A stretch of DNA of 6,430 nucleotides from NCBI GenBank assembly GCA_030604285.1, contig JAUVWD010000043.1, forward strand, positions 1 to 6,430. Reading direction: 5' to 3'. Source of the DNA: Chloroflexota bacterium. Lineage in GTDB: Bacteria; Chloroflexota; Dehalococcoidia; GIF9; AB-539-J10. The position numbers and the translations under genes were made by a program. The notes under the pieces are model-generated. The model was not told the DNA's origin. It worked only from the letters and a program-made list of their open reading frames with translations, and did not search any database. Numbering within the stretch: the first letter of the stretch is position 1; each line of letters opens with the position of its first letter. This document shows positions 1 through 6,430 of this stretch, one piece after another.

Positions 1-920
1 ACCTTGATTGCCGCCCCATCTACCACCTCTGGCAATGAGGAGCTATCAGAGGTTATCACTGGGCAGCCACAAGCCATTGCCTCCAGCGGAGCAAAGCCAA
101 AACCCTCGTACAGGGAGGGGAGAACAAAGCACTCAGCACCGCAGTAGCGGGCTCTCAAATCTTCCCCAGAGACAAACTCGGTGAATATCACTTCCCCGTC
201 TAAATTTAGGGATTTTATGACGTTCATTGTTTGTTCCCTGAAATCTGTCTCCTTCCCCCCAGCCTTGCCTACTTTGACCAACTTTAGGTCTCTAAACTGC
301 TTTCGTTCCTTCAGCTTTCCAAATGCTCTGATTAAGGTCGGCAGGTTCTTTCTCGGCTGTTCCGAACCGACAAAGAGGATGTAAGGATATGCAAAGTCAC
401 TAGGCTGAGCCGAGGCCCTAAAAATTGTATGGTTGATACCTTCATAGACAATGCTTATCCGTTCTTCAGGTATTCTAAGGTAATACATTAGGTCTCTCTT
501 AGTAGCCTGGGATACTGCAATTATTCTCGTTGCCTTTGTGACGCCTCTATAATCACGGTTCAGGTAGAATCTATCCCTAGAATTGGGACGATGAATATAT
601 GTTCCGTATCCCTTGAGATCAAAATACCTTATGAGGTCATGGACGGTTATGATGTAGGGTGTCTTGAGGAAGTTCCCATAGCGCCCCAGGTGCTGGTTAG
701 GCAAATGCACTACTCCACTCAATTTGTTGAGCAGCTTTATGAAATTCCAGTCATCCAGGACAGCCCTCAATGCTTCTCTTGATAACCAAGAGATGTTAAA
801 CCTCTCGGAAATGTGCTGATAGATGTCTGAGTAGACTTTAGGGACGTCCAGCCTTTCAGAAAGTTTCTGGGCATAGAGATCCATTGAGCCAGAACCTGTT
901 GTCACCACCAGGGTTACCAT
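1..920 (-). CDS. GT4-family glycosyltransferase, 3' end outside the window
   Basis: Retaining glycosyltransferase with GT-B fold, expected to move a sugar from an activated (usually nucleotide) donor to a lipid or glycan acceptor on the cytoplasmic side of the membrane. The window holds 306 codons from the start; the C-terminus is cut off by the left edge. Visible signs are TVHDL (residues 92-96), [12 protein letters not shown] (133-144), VYEGIN (158-163), the start of the donor-binding half [13 protein letters not shown] (181-193), and [18 protein letters not shown] (271-288), which carries the GT4 EX7E pair E272/E280. The ATG at 920-918 is preceded by AGGTGG at 5 bases and by an in-frame TAG 12 bases upstream; a GTG at 929-927 is possible but overlaps the Shine-Dalgarno. 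No signal peptide or membrane helix is seen. It follows ino1 by 103 bases on the same strand, so inositol-linked lipid glycosylation is a guess. Arginine is mostly AGA/AGG (17 of 23), unlike ino1. The family is secure, the substrate unknown. Confidence 0.9.
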   Translation of the reverse strand, partial: MVTLVVTTGSGSMDLYAQKLSERLDVPKVYSDIYQHISERFNISWLSREALRAVLDDWNFIKLLNKLSGVVHLPNQHLGRYGNFLKTPYIITVHDLIRYFDLKGYGTYIHRPNSRDRFYLNRDYRGVTKATRIIAVSQATKRDLMYYLRIPEERISIVYEGINHTIFRASAQPSDFAYPYILFVGSEQPRKNLPTLIRAFGKLKERKQFRDLKLVKVGKAGGKETDFREQTMNVIKSLNLDGEVIFTEFVSGEDLRARYCGAECFVLPSLYEGFGFAPLEAMACGCPVITSDSSSLPEVVDGAAIK

Positions 921-925
921 TGAAG

Positions 926-931
926 CCACCT
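926..931 (-). promoter_or_regulatory. Shine-Dalgarno of the glycosyltransferase gene
   Basis: AGGTGG on the minus strand, 5 bases before ATG 920-918. It supports this ATG over the GTG at 929-927, which overlaps the motif itself. Confidence 0.6.
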
Positions 932-1023
932 AAAGGCATCAGACCCAGTTGGGCCTCACCAAGCAAGGTAACATAATAATCGGTTGCCTCTGAGCCATGT
1001 TTGCCCAGCTATCTTCCTTTGGT

Positions 1024-2148
1024 TTAGCCCCTGATCTCAACCAACTGTGGTTCAGGTAATGAAACTGGGCCTTTTTGCTCCTGTCCTGTGATGAATGCCT
1101 CAGTTTTGAGGCGAGCTTCATCATCGGAATACTGAATTGGCGGGGATTTCATGAAATAGGCTGATGGTGCCACTATAGCTCCGCTCAAGCCGCGGTCCAG
1201 GGCTAGTTTGCAGCACCTTATAGCATCAATGACTACTCCGGCTGAATTAGGGCTATCCCATACCTCCAGCTTCATCTCCAGGTTTAATGGGACATCGCCG
1301 AATGTACGTCCTTCCATTCTTATGTGGCAGAATTTGCGGTCAGCTAGCCAAGGCACGTAATCGCTAGGGCCAACGTGGATGTTGTCAGCCCCAATTTCAT
1401 AGTCTAACTGTGAGGTAACAGCATTAGTCTTAGAAATCTTCTTGGACTCTAATCTTTCCCGCTCTAACATGTTATAGAAGTCAGTATTTCCACCAAAGTT
1501 CAATTGGTAAGTTCTCTCTAATTTAACGCCACGGTCACGAAAAAGCTTGGTTAATACACGATGGGTAATAGTCGCACCGACTTGAGACTTGATGTCATCC
1601 CCAATAACAGGCAGTCCCTTGGCAGCAAATCGGTTCTGCCAATAGCGCTCGCGAGCGGTGAAGACTGGTATGCAATTGATGAAGCCGCAGCGGGCCGCTA
1701 TCACGTGCTCTGCATACCACTTGGTTGCTTCCTCACTCCCTACAGGCAAATAGTTTAGCACGACGTCAGCTTCAGTCTCCTGGAGAATACCTGTGATATC
1801 AGCAGTTTGCCCCGGTGCCTTAGTTATAATTTGAGAAAGATATTTGCCCAGTCCATCGTGGGTCATGCCGCGCTCAACTCGGATGCCGGTTTGAGGCACA
1901 TCACAAAACTTGAAGGTATTATTGGGTGGGGTAAAAATAGCGTCGGCTAGATCCTTGCCGACTTTGTTTATGTCTATATCAAATGCGGCAACGAAATGGA
2001 TATCAGCCACATGATATCCTCCGAGATTGACGTGCATTAAGCCAGGAACAAACTCATCCTCCCTAGCATCCTTGTAATAGTAAATGCCTTGGACCAGTGA
2101 GGAAGCACTATTGCCTACGCCTATGATGGCTACATTTATTACTCCCAT
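1024..2148 (-). CDS. ino1: Inositol-1-phosphate synthase (myo-inositol-3-phosphate synthase)
   Basis: NAD-dependent cytoplasmic enzyme that isomerises glucose 6-phosphate to 1L-myo-inositol 1-phosphate, the first committed step to inositol lipids and inositol-based solutes or thiols. The 374 residues agree with the prokaryotic short form (the mycobacterial Ino1 is about 367) and lack the extensions of the eukaryotic enzyme. An N-terminal Rossmann fold shows [11 protein letters not shown] (8-18). The catalytic region has [17 protein letters not shown] (183-199), [19 protein letters not shown] (219-237), [13 protein letters not shown] (260-272) and [15 protein letters not shown] (290-304), then [11 protein letters not shown] (327-337). 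These blocks closely resemble the actinobacterial enzyme. Lysines such as K187 and K293 lie in conserved blocks where the family has catalytic lysines; their exact roles here are inferred. The ATG at 2148-2146 has AGGAGG 10 bases upstream and an in-frame TGA 6 bases before it, so the start is firm. It lies downstream of the terminator of the translation operon and so probably has its own promoter, with the glycosyltransferase next. Confidence 0.96.
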   Translation of the reverse strand: MGVINVAIIGVGNSASSLVQGIYYYKDAREDEFVPGLMHVNLGGYHVADIHFVAAFDIDINKVGKDLADAIFTPPNNTFKFCDVPQTGIRVERGMTHDGLGKYLSQIITKAPGQTADITGILQETEADVVLNYLPVGSEEATKWYAEHVIAARCGFINCIPVFTARERYWQNRFAAKGLPVIGDDIKSQVGATITHRVLTKLFRDRGVKLERTYQLNFGGNTDFYNMLERERLESKKISKTNAVTSQLDYEIGADNIHVGPSDYVPWLADRKFCHIRMEGRTFGDVPLNLEMKLEVWDSPNSAGVVIDAIRCCKLALDRGLSGAIVAPSAYFMKSPPIQYSDDEARLKTEAFITGQEQKGPVSLPEPQLVEIRG

Positions 2149-2158
2149 AACTCATTCG

Positions 2159-2164
2159 CCTCCT
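2159..2164 (-). promoter_or_regulatory. Shine-Dalgarno of ino1
   Basis: A full AGGAGG on the minus strand, 10 bases before the ATG of ino1. The spacing is slightly long but the match is perfect, suggesting good translation. Confidence 0.65.
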
Positions 2165-2250
2165 ATTCCACATTAACCCGTGTCGGGATGCGCCAGAAGT
2201 ACACGCCGCACATATCCGCAGGTCACAAGTTAAGCTGTCGATATTGTATT

Positions 2251-2279
2251 GGCTAGCAACAATAGTCTAGCTGCTAACC
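2251..2279 (-). repeat. Imperfect inverted repeat upstream of ino1
   Basis: On the minus strand GGTTAGCA (2279-2272) can pair with TGCTAGCC (2258-2251) over 8 base pairs, one of them G-U, around a 13-base loop. No T-run follows, so it is not a good terminator. It lies about 100-130 bases before ino1. A weak promoter-like pair overlaps or adjoins it: TAGACT (2269-2264) and TACAAT (2248-2243), only 15 bases apart. It could be an operator or chance; the promoter itself is not well supported. Confidence 0.3.
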
Positions 2280-2294
2280 CCTTGCTCCCGCCCG

Positions 2295-2328
2295 AAAATA
2301 GCTTGGCGGGGCTGTCATCAGCCCCGCC
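2295..2328 (-). terminator. Probable Rho-independent terminator of the nusA operon
   Basis: A perfect 8-bp G+C-rich stem, GGCGGGGC (2328-2321) with GCCCCGCC (2312-2305), encloses an 8-base loop. It begins 17 bases after the zinc-ribbon stop codon. On the minus strand it is followed by AAGCTATTTTCG, a broken and weak U tract; the plus strand downstream has no T-run. Its place between the zinc-ribbon gene and ino1 fits termination of leftward transcription from the translation operon. Confidence 0.7.
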
Positions 2329-2344
2329 TGGCGTTTCCTAAAAA

Positions 2345-2485
2345 TTAACCCTTGCCGATCCTATACACCTTAGTCCCGCATATGGAGCAAACCCCCTGAA
2401 CTGCTGGCCTCCCATTCTTAAGAGTGACAGACTGCGCATTTTTGATATCTACCTTCTTGCGACACTTGAAACAATATGCTTGCAT
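2345..2485 (-). CDS. Small four-cysteine zinc-ribbon protein, DUF5679-like
   Basis: A 46-residue protein whose function is not known. Two CxxC knuckles, C5-x2-C8 (YCFKCRKK) and C33-x2-C36 (GVCSICGTKVYRIGKG), are 24 residues apart and should bind one zinc ion. The middle (residues 16-30, NAQSVTLKNGRPAVQ) resembles the conserved centre of the small DUF5679 family, in which a Lys/Asn-Gly-Arg-x-Ala turn precedes the second knuckle. The protein is basic and could bind RNA or the ribosome, but that is inference from charge and context. The chosen ATG (2485-2483) has a perfect AGGAGG 5 bases upstream; a TTG at 2533 would add 16 residues of unrelated character and lacks such a site. It follows rbfA by 58 bases and is the last gene before the terminator. 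A TTGACA hexamer in that gap may give it extra transcription. Confidence 0.85.
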   Translation of the reverse strand: MQAYCFKCRKKVDIKNAQSVTLKNGRPAVQGVCSICGTKVYRIGKG

Positions 2486-2490
2486 TTGTA

Positions 2491-2496
2491 CCTCCT
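2491..2496 (-). promoter_or_regulatory. Shine-Dalgarno that fixes the start of the zinc-ribbon gene
   Basis: AGGAGG on the minus strand with a 5-base spacer (TACAA) to ATG 2485-2483. It is the best-spaced and best-matching ribosome-binding site in the window and favours the 46-residue form over a 62-residue form starting at TTG 2533. Confidence 0.8.
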
Positions 2497-2504
2497 TAAA
2501 TATA

Positions 2505-2533
2505 TGTTTACTTGAATATGATAGGAATGTCAA
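2505..2533 (-). promoter_or_regulatory. Possible internal promoter before the zinc-ribbon gene
   Basis: A perfect -35 hexamer TTGACA (2533-2528) stands in the A+T-rich gap between rbfA and the zinc-ribbon gene. Seventeen bases on, the best -10 position reads TAAACA (2510-2505), only 3 of 6 matches to TATAAT. The -35 and the location are suggestive; the -10 is poor, so this stays tentative. Confidence 0.3.
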
Positions 2534-2543
2534 TACCTATTGG

Positions 2544-2909
2544 CTAATTATTTTCGCTTTTATTACTGAGGCTCTCGACTTGCTCAATTAACTTGAGTAA
2601 CCTAGCCCCACGTTCAATAGAATCATCACAATAGAAGCTAAGCTTTGGAACACATTTCAAAGTCAAGCGCGACGCCAATTCCTTACGCAAAAACCCTGAG
2701 GCAGCGTCAAAACCCTTTAGCACCTCCCTCTTATCAGCGTCACTCCCCAAGATACTAACAAATACCTTAGCATACTCAAGGTCAGACGACAGCGAAACAT
2801 CGGTTACCGAAATAAACCCACACAGCCTAGGATCATTAACTGTGCGCTCAAGTAATTTGCTGATCTCTCGCTTAAGCAAGCTACTTATCCGTGCATTACG
2901 TCGAGCCAT
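2544..2909 (-). CDS. rbfA: 30S ribosome-binding factor A (RbfA)
   Basis: Assembly factor that binds the immature 30S subunit and helps mature the 5' end of 16S rRNA (helix 1 region); it is released before translation begins. The 121 residues match the usual RbfA size and form a single type II KH-like domain. Family features are the start MARRNARISSLLKREISKLL, the block DPRLCGFISVTDVSLSSDL (residues 27-45), AKVFVSIL in the next strand, and near the end GFLRKELASRLTLKCVPKL followed by DDSIERGARLLKLI. I chose ATG 2909-2907 because GAGGGTG lies just before it and because the protein then starts as other RbfA proteins do. A TTG at 2948 would add 13 residues but has no ribosome-binding site. It sits 71 bases after infB, its usual neighbour, and is very probably cotranscribed with it. 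Confidence 0.95.
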   Translation of the reverse strand: MARRNARISSLLKREISKLLERTVNDPRLCGFISVTDVSLSSDLEYAKVFVSILGSDADKREVLKGFDAASGFLRKELASRLTLKCVPKLSFYCDDSIERGARLLKLIEQVESLSNKSENN

Positions 2910-2911
2910 TT

Positions 2912-2918
2912 CACCCTC
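2912..2918 (-). promoter_or_regulatory. Shine-Dalgarno that decides the rbfA start
   Basis: GAGGGTG on the minus strand, with its GAGG core 5 bases before ATG 2909-2907. The rival TTG at 2948 has no comparable motif upstream. Confidence 0.55.
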
Positions 2919-2980
2919 ATCAAAACTAACGCGGTCAGGAAGGAACAAAAAATGGACAAAGCCTGAAACGAAGGAATACC

Positions 2981-4738
2981 CTAAGCTGCCTTTTCCTGCC
3001 GATAAAGCTCAATAGTATCGGCGATCTGCCAATCTGTGAAGCCCTCTATACCTATTCCGCATTCAAGGCCGGCGGGCAACTCCCTAACATTTTCCTTATA
3101 ACGTTTCAAGCTGGAGACTCGAGATTCATAGATCACTTTACCTCGCCGCAGTATCTTGGCTGGAGCATCTCGCCATACCTTGCCCTCCCTAACGTAGGCT
3201 CCAGCAACCTTGCTCTTCCCAGCTATAGCGAAAACAGCTCGTACCTCAGCTCGCCCTGCTACTACATCAATATAAGTTGGCTCAAGCATTCCTTTCAATA
3301 CCTTATCCACGTCTTCCACCAACTCATAGATTACATTGTAATGGTGAATACTCACTCCCTCTCGTTCAGCTAGCTGCTTCGCTCCAGGCGCTGTACTGAC
3401 ATTAAAACCGATAACGATGCCTTTAGAAGCTGAAGCAAGGAGCATATCGCTGTCCGTGACACTGCCACTGGCTGCATGGATAACATTAACCTTCACCTCT
3501 CCCGTGCTTAATTGCTCCAGAGATTGTTTTATCGGTTCAATGCTACCTTGAACATCGGTTTTCAAAATTATGTTGAGTTCCTTTAGCTGGCCACTGCCTA
3601 TTCCCTTGGAAAGACTGGTCAAGCTCACAGATGCGCGGGTGCGTTTGACTTCCCGTTTCTCCAGCAGCCTCCGCGCCTCATGTTCATCAGCAACGACGAT
3701 GAAATTATCTCCTGCCAGCGGCACGCCGCTTATCCCCAGAGCTTCCACAGGAGTTGCAGGCTCAGCTTTCCTAATCTGCTTGCCCCTATAATCAAATAGG
3801 GCTCTGATTTTGCCTTGAGTATCACCGATCACTAAAGCATCGCTTACCCTAAGAGTACCTTTCTGAACCAGGAGAGTAGCCATAGGGCCCTTACTCTTGT
3901 CCAGTTTAGCCTCAATAACTACCCCTTCCGCTTTGTGATTAGGTTCCGCTTTTAGCTCTAGCATTTCTGCAACGAGAAGAAGATTCTCTAGCAAATCTGA
4001 GATACCCTGTCTTTTCTTGGCTGAGATAGCGACACAAATCACCTCACCCCCCCACTCCTCCAGCAACAGACCCAATTCGGCAAGCTGTTGTTTTACCCTA
4101 TCAGGATTCGCATTGGGTTTATCAATCTTGTTAATAGCAACTAGTATAGGCACCCCGGCAGCTCGAGCATGGTCTATTGCTTCCACGGTCTGAGGCATAA
4201 CACCATCATCAGCAGCGACTACTAGAATAACAATATCAGTTACCTGTGCTCCATGGGCTCTCATAGCAGTAAAAGCCTCATGTCCAGGGGTATCCAAGAA
4301 AGTGACTTTGCGCCCATCTAGCTCCACCTGATAAGCACCAATATGTTGGGTAATAGCCCCCGCCTCGGTAGCAGTTACATTTGTCTGCCTGATGGAATCG
4401 AGAAGAGTTGTCTTGCCATGATCAACATGTCCCATAACAGTAATTACCGGGGGGCGAGCTTGTAAGCCCTTTTTCTCTTCCTTCTTAGGGGGATGGTAGA
4501 TCGGGCGAGCTAATTTCTTCTGCTGAGCAGCATAACCAAAATCGGCCACTACTGTTGCTGCGGTGTCAAAATCAACAACCTGGTTGATATTGACCATAAT
4601 GCCCTTTCGCATGAATTGTTTGATAACCTTGACTGGTTCTACATTTAACTCATCAGCCAATTGCTTTACAGTCAGGGAGGATGCAAGCCCAATTTTGGGT
4701 AAGGCTGACGTTACGTCGTCTACTTTCTGATTAGCCAA
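2981..4738 (-). CDS. infB: Translation initiation factor IF-2, short form
   Basis: GTPase that brings fMet-tRNA to the 30S subunit and promotes 50S joining. At 585 residues it lacks the long, charged N-terminal region of the E. coli protein (about 890). In order: one IF2_N domain (about 22-70, [20 protein letters not shown]), a short basic linker (74-95), the G domain with G1 GHVDHGKT (103-110), G3 DTPGHE (149-154), G4 NKID (203-206) and G5 SAK (239-241), the domain II beta barrel, domain III (about 385-480) and the C-terminal fMet-tRNA-binding C2 domain ending [20 protein letters not shown] (558-577). All GTPase motifs are intact. The start is TTG at 4738-4736, 2 bases after the ylxR stop, with AGGGAGAG upstream (GGAG core at 9 bases). 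The next in-frame ATG, at residue 43, would cut through IF2_N, so TTG is preferred. Tight spacing suggests translational coupling to ylxR. Confidence 0.97.
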   Translation of the reverse strand: MANQKVDDVTSALPKIGLASSLTVKQLADELNVEPVKVIKQFMRKGIMVNINQVVDFDTAATVVADFGYAAQQKKLARPIYHPPKKEEKKGLQARPPVITVMGHVDHGKTTLLDSIRQTNVTATEAGAITQHIGAYQVELDGRKVTFLDTPGHEAFTAMRAHGAQVTDIVILVVAADDGVMPQTVEAIDHARAAGVPILVAINKIDKPNANPDRVKQQLAELGLLLEEWGGEVICVAISAKKRQGISDLLENLLLVAEMLELKAEPNHKAEGVVIEAKLDKSKGPMATLLVQKGTLRVSDALVIGDTQGKIRALFDYRGKQIRKAEPATPVEALGISGVPLAGDNFIVVADEHEARRLLEKREVKRTRASVSLTSLSKGIGSGQLKELNIILKTDVQGSIEPIKQSLEQLSTGEVKVNVIHAASGSVTDSDMLLASASKGIVIGFNVSTAPGAKQLAEREGVSIHHYNVIYELVEDVDKVLKGMLEPTYIDVVAGRAEVRAVFAIAGKSKVAGAYVREGKVWRDAPAKILRRGKVIYESRVSSLKRYKENVRELPAGLECGIGIEGFTDWQIADTIELYRQEKAA

Positions 4739-4740
4739 AT

Positions 4741-5025
4741 TTAGTCTCTCCCTGGCAACTTATCAGCGTAGCTTACTAGAGCTTGACGATTATCGTGGCT
4801 GAGCTTGGTTCTTAGAGTATAGTCCAAACGACTCCCCTTTAGCCCCAGTTCCCAGCAATCCCTTTTGGGACATAGGTAAGCACCTCTCCCGGATTTCTTG
4901 GCAGATGAATCTACTTCAACAATCCCATCCTTGGTATGCACCAAGCGAACCAAATCTTTCTTATCTCTGCTCTGCCGACACGCAATGCAAGTACGCTGAG
5001 GTATATGTCTACTGTCCAATTTCAT
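4741..5025 (-). CDS. ylxR: YlxR-family RNA-binding protein (DUF448)
   Basis: A 94-residue basic protein of the YlxR/DUF448 family, nearly always found between nusA and infB. Structural work on the family points to RNA binding; some members have been linked to RNase P or transcription, and the exact role here is unknown. Family marks are RTCIACRQSRDKKDLVRLV (residues 11-29) with a CxxC pair, and GRGAYLCPKRDCW (46-58), holding the hallmark GRGA-Y/W-C motif plus two more cysteines. ATG 5025-5023 is chosen because the family begins a few residues before the CxxC. It lies inside the last codons of nusA (17-base overlap), and the nearest GAGG abuts the ATG without a spacer, so translation is probably coupled to nusA. 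The frame stays open for 52 codons further upstream, but those Arg/Lys-rich residues read through nusA and do not look like this family. Confidence 0.9.
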   Translation of the reverse strand: MKLDSRHIPQRTCIACRQSRDKKDLVRLVHTKDGIVEVDSSAKKSGRGAYLCPKRDCWELGLKGSRLDYTLRTKLSHDNRQALVSYADKLPGRD

Positions 5026-6415
5026 CCTCGAAGTGAATCTCTTGCCTTTTGTAGCTCTTGCTCTTAGCTTTACTTGCCTTCGGCTTCGCCTCCTTTCCCC
5101 TGCTCGGCTTTTCTTCTTTTGATATCCTTGGTAGAACGTCCTCAGCGAAGCGAATCTGTGGCTTTTCCTCTGGCTGCTCAAACAGAACCTCTGAATAGGC
5201 TAGAGCGATAGCTGGCTCCTCCTCTTCACTCCCAACAGGTGGCTCGACCAACTGAAGTTCACTTGGAGCAGAAGGCAATTCGCTTACTGGCTGTGATTCT
5301 TCAATAGCAGCTTGCTCCAAGCTCACCTTTTCGGCCTCAACAGCGGAAGCACCCTCCAAACTTGGCTTTTCCGCCTCAGCAGCGGAAGCACTCCTAATAT
5401 CAATCCGGTAATTGGTGAGTTTTGCTGCTAGCCTGGCGTTTTGTCCCTCCCTACCAATGGCCAGAGACAACTGGTTGTCAGGAACAACTACTGTAGCTGT
5501 ATTTTCAATGAGTTCAATGCTTGCCACCTCTGCTGGGCCAAGGGCATTACGGATAAGTGTCTTGGGGTCACCATCCCATTGCACTACGTCTATCTTCTCG
5601 CTATTTAGCTCATTTACGATGCTTTGTATCCTGAGCCCTCGTGGTCCAATACAACAACCCACTGGGTCAATCCCTTCTTGTGATGTTGCCACTGCCACCT
5701 TGCTCCGGTGTCCGGCTTCCCGAGCTACTGCCTTTAACTCCACAACACCGTTACTAATTTCAGGAATTTCCAATTCAAAAAGTCTGCGCAATAGGTTGCG
5801 ATGAGATCGGGACAGTATTACTTGAGGGCCTCTGCTGCCATGAACTATCTCTACAACATAGAGTTTGAGCCGCTGACCTATTCTGTAACGCTCATTAGGC
5901 ACTTGCTCATCAAGGGGGACAATCCCTTCTGTCCTGCCCAATCCAACACGAATTTGTCTAGGTTCAATAAACTGGACGGTTCCAGTGACAATCTCGCCCT
6001 CCTTGCTAGCGAACTCCTCATAAGTAGCATGGCGCTCTGCCTCCCGCAACCTCTGCAGAATAACTTGTTTTGCTGTCTGAGCAGCGATGCGCCCAGCATT
6101 TCTCGGTGTGGATTCCATCTCCACAATCTCGCCAACCTGAACCCCACCTTGCAAGTTTTGAGCCTCAGCCAGGGAGATTTCTCGATAGGGGTTGCTAACC
6201 GACTCGGTCACGACCTTTTGAAGGTATACTCTGACTCCCCCGGTTTCAGGATCAATCTTGACAGAAATCTCTTGCTCGGGAGAAAAGGAATCCTTTTTGT
6301 ATGCTGAGACGAGTGCTGATTCCAATGCAGTCAGAATTACTCCCTTGGGCAATCGCCTCTCAGCGGAAAGCTGGGTAATGGCAGCCATAAACTCGGTCTT
6401 CATCAGCCTAGTCAT
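5009..6415 (-). CDS. nusA: Transcription termination/antitermination factor NusA
   Basis: Binds RNA polymerase near the RNA exit channel and modulates pausing, intrinsic termination and antitermination. The 468 residues show the N-terminal polymerase-binding domain (about 5-130, with LPKGVILTALESALVSAYKK at 22-41), an S1 domain (about 138-203, GEIVTGTVQFIEPRQIRVGL), KH1 with DPVGCCIGPRGLRIQSI (250-266), and KH2 with the GxxG loop in AIGREGQNARLAAKL (319-333). There are no E. coli-like acidic AR repeats. Instead a tail of about 125 residues is first Glu-rich (345-430), including a duplicated SA-x-EAEK-x-SLE unit, then Lys-rich (431-457). The ATG at 6415-6413 has GGGAG only 3 bases upstream; ATG 6403-6401 (residue 5) gives a more typical NusA start (MKTEF) but has a weaker site, so the start is uncertain by four codons. 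An in-frame TAA lies directly before the first ATG; the 15 bases left cannot show whether rimP ends there, as is common. Confidence 0.96.
   Translation of the reverse strand: MTRLMKTEFMAAITQLSAERRLPKGVILTALESALVSAYKKDSFSPEQEISVKIDPETGGVRVYLQKVVTESVSNPYREISLAEAQNLQGGVQVGEIVEMESTPRNAGRIAAQTAKQVILQRLREAERHATYEEFASKEGEIVTGTVQFIEPRQIRVGLGRTEGIVPLDEQVPNERYRIGQRLKLYVVEIVHGSRGPQVILSRSHRNLLRRLFELEIPEISNGVVELKAVAREAGHRSKVAVATSQEGIDPVGCCIGPRGLRIQSIVNELNSEKIDVVQWDGDPKTLIRNALGPAEVASIELIENTATVVVPDNQLSLAIGREGQNARLAAKLTNYRIDIRSASAAEAEKPSLEGASAVEAEKVSLEQAAIEESQPVSELPSAPSELQLVEPPVGSEEEEPAIALAYSEVLFEQPEEKPQIRFAEDVLPRISKEEKPSRGKEAKPKASKAKSKSYKRQEIHFEDEIGQ
5315..5391 (-). repeat. Tandem 39-bp duplication in the nusA tail
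   Basis: Two adjacent units, 5315-5352 and 5354-5391, have a 39-base period and agree at 32 of 38 aligned positions. The period is a multiple of three, so the frame is kept and the protein gains a second SA-x-EAEK-x-SLE segment (near residues 344 and 357). This is an old in-frame duplication in a low-complexity, probably disordered region. Confidence 0.85.
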
Positions 6416-6430
6416 TTACTCCCAAATTGC

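Noticed and set aside
921..1023. Possible terminator between ino1 and the glycosyltransferase (CCCA-AC-TGGG near 947-956)
   Set aside because: The loop would have only two bases and no U tract follows; nothing else in this gap looks like a terminator or promoter, so readthrough is the simpler view.
939..1124. Minus-strand frame of 61 codons between ino1 and the glycosyltransferase
   Set aside because: More than half overlaps the end of ino1 in another frame; the remaining part (up to PNWV) has no ribosome-binding site or family resemblance.
2910..2980. T-run (CCATTTTTTG) in the gap between infB and rbfA as a terminator
   Set aside because: No stable G+C-rich hairpin precedes the T-run, so rbfA is more likely cotranscribed with infB.
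5026..5181. Arg/Lys-rich upstream extension of the ylxR frame, 52 codons long
   Set aside because: It lies entirely in the nusA coding region, has no YlxR-like features, and the family normally starts near the CxxC motif; it is a by-product of the Lys/Glu-rich nusA tail.
5412..5804. Plus-strand open frame of 130 codons
   Set aside because: It is antisense to the KH domains of nusA, with a low-complexity Ser-rich product typical of shadow frames.
5801..6307. Plus-strand open frame of 168 codons
   Set aside because: It runs antisense through the S1 and N-terminal domains of nusA and shows no recognisable domain; nusA is certain.
6416..6430. End of rimP before nusA
   Set aside because: rimP commonly precedes nusA, and both an in-frame TAA (before the nusA ATG) and an ATGA overlap are possible stops, but 15 bases cannot identify a gene.

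Overview
All seven protein genes seen here lie on the minus strand, so the window reads from right to left. It looks like an ordinary bacterial chromosome of moderate G+C. Three things suggest the Chloroflexota, perhaps Dehalococcoidia: a short IF-2 of 585 residues, a 46-residue four-cysteine zinc ribbon of the DUF5679 type, and an inositol-phosphate synthase of the type known from actinobacteria. This placement is inferred from protein character; no 16S gene or other direct marker is present.

Right part (about 6415 down to 2345): the classical nusA operon in its usual order, nusA - ylxR - infB - rbfA, followed by the small zinc-ribbon gene. The genes are tightly packed. ylxR starts inside the end of nusA, and infB starts 2 bases after the ylxR stop with a TTG codon. 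rbfA and the zinc-ribbon gene follow after gaps of 71 and 58 bases. The products link transcription elongation/termination (NusA), its RNA-binding partner (YlxR), translation initiation (IF-2) and 30S maturation (RbfA). A G+C-rich hairpin at 2305-2328, pointing leftward, probably ends this transcript.

Left part (2148 down to 1): a complete inositol-1-phosphate synthase gene (ino1) with a strong ribosome-binding site, then, after 103 bases, the first 306 codons of a GT4-type glycosyltransferase that runs off the left edge. The pair suggests inositol-lipid or inositol-glycoside synthesis at the membrane. The acceptor and sugar donor cannot be read from the sequence. The glycosyltransferase uses AGA/AGG for arginine much more than ino1 does, which hints at a different history.

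No tRNA, rRNA, CRISPR array, insertion sequence or phage gene was seen, and no plus-strand gene is supported. No previously undescribed system is evident. The most curious items are the conserved but uncharacterised zinc ribbon attached to the translation operon, the duplicated acidic/basic tail of NusA, and the ino1-glycosyltransferase pair.
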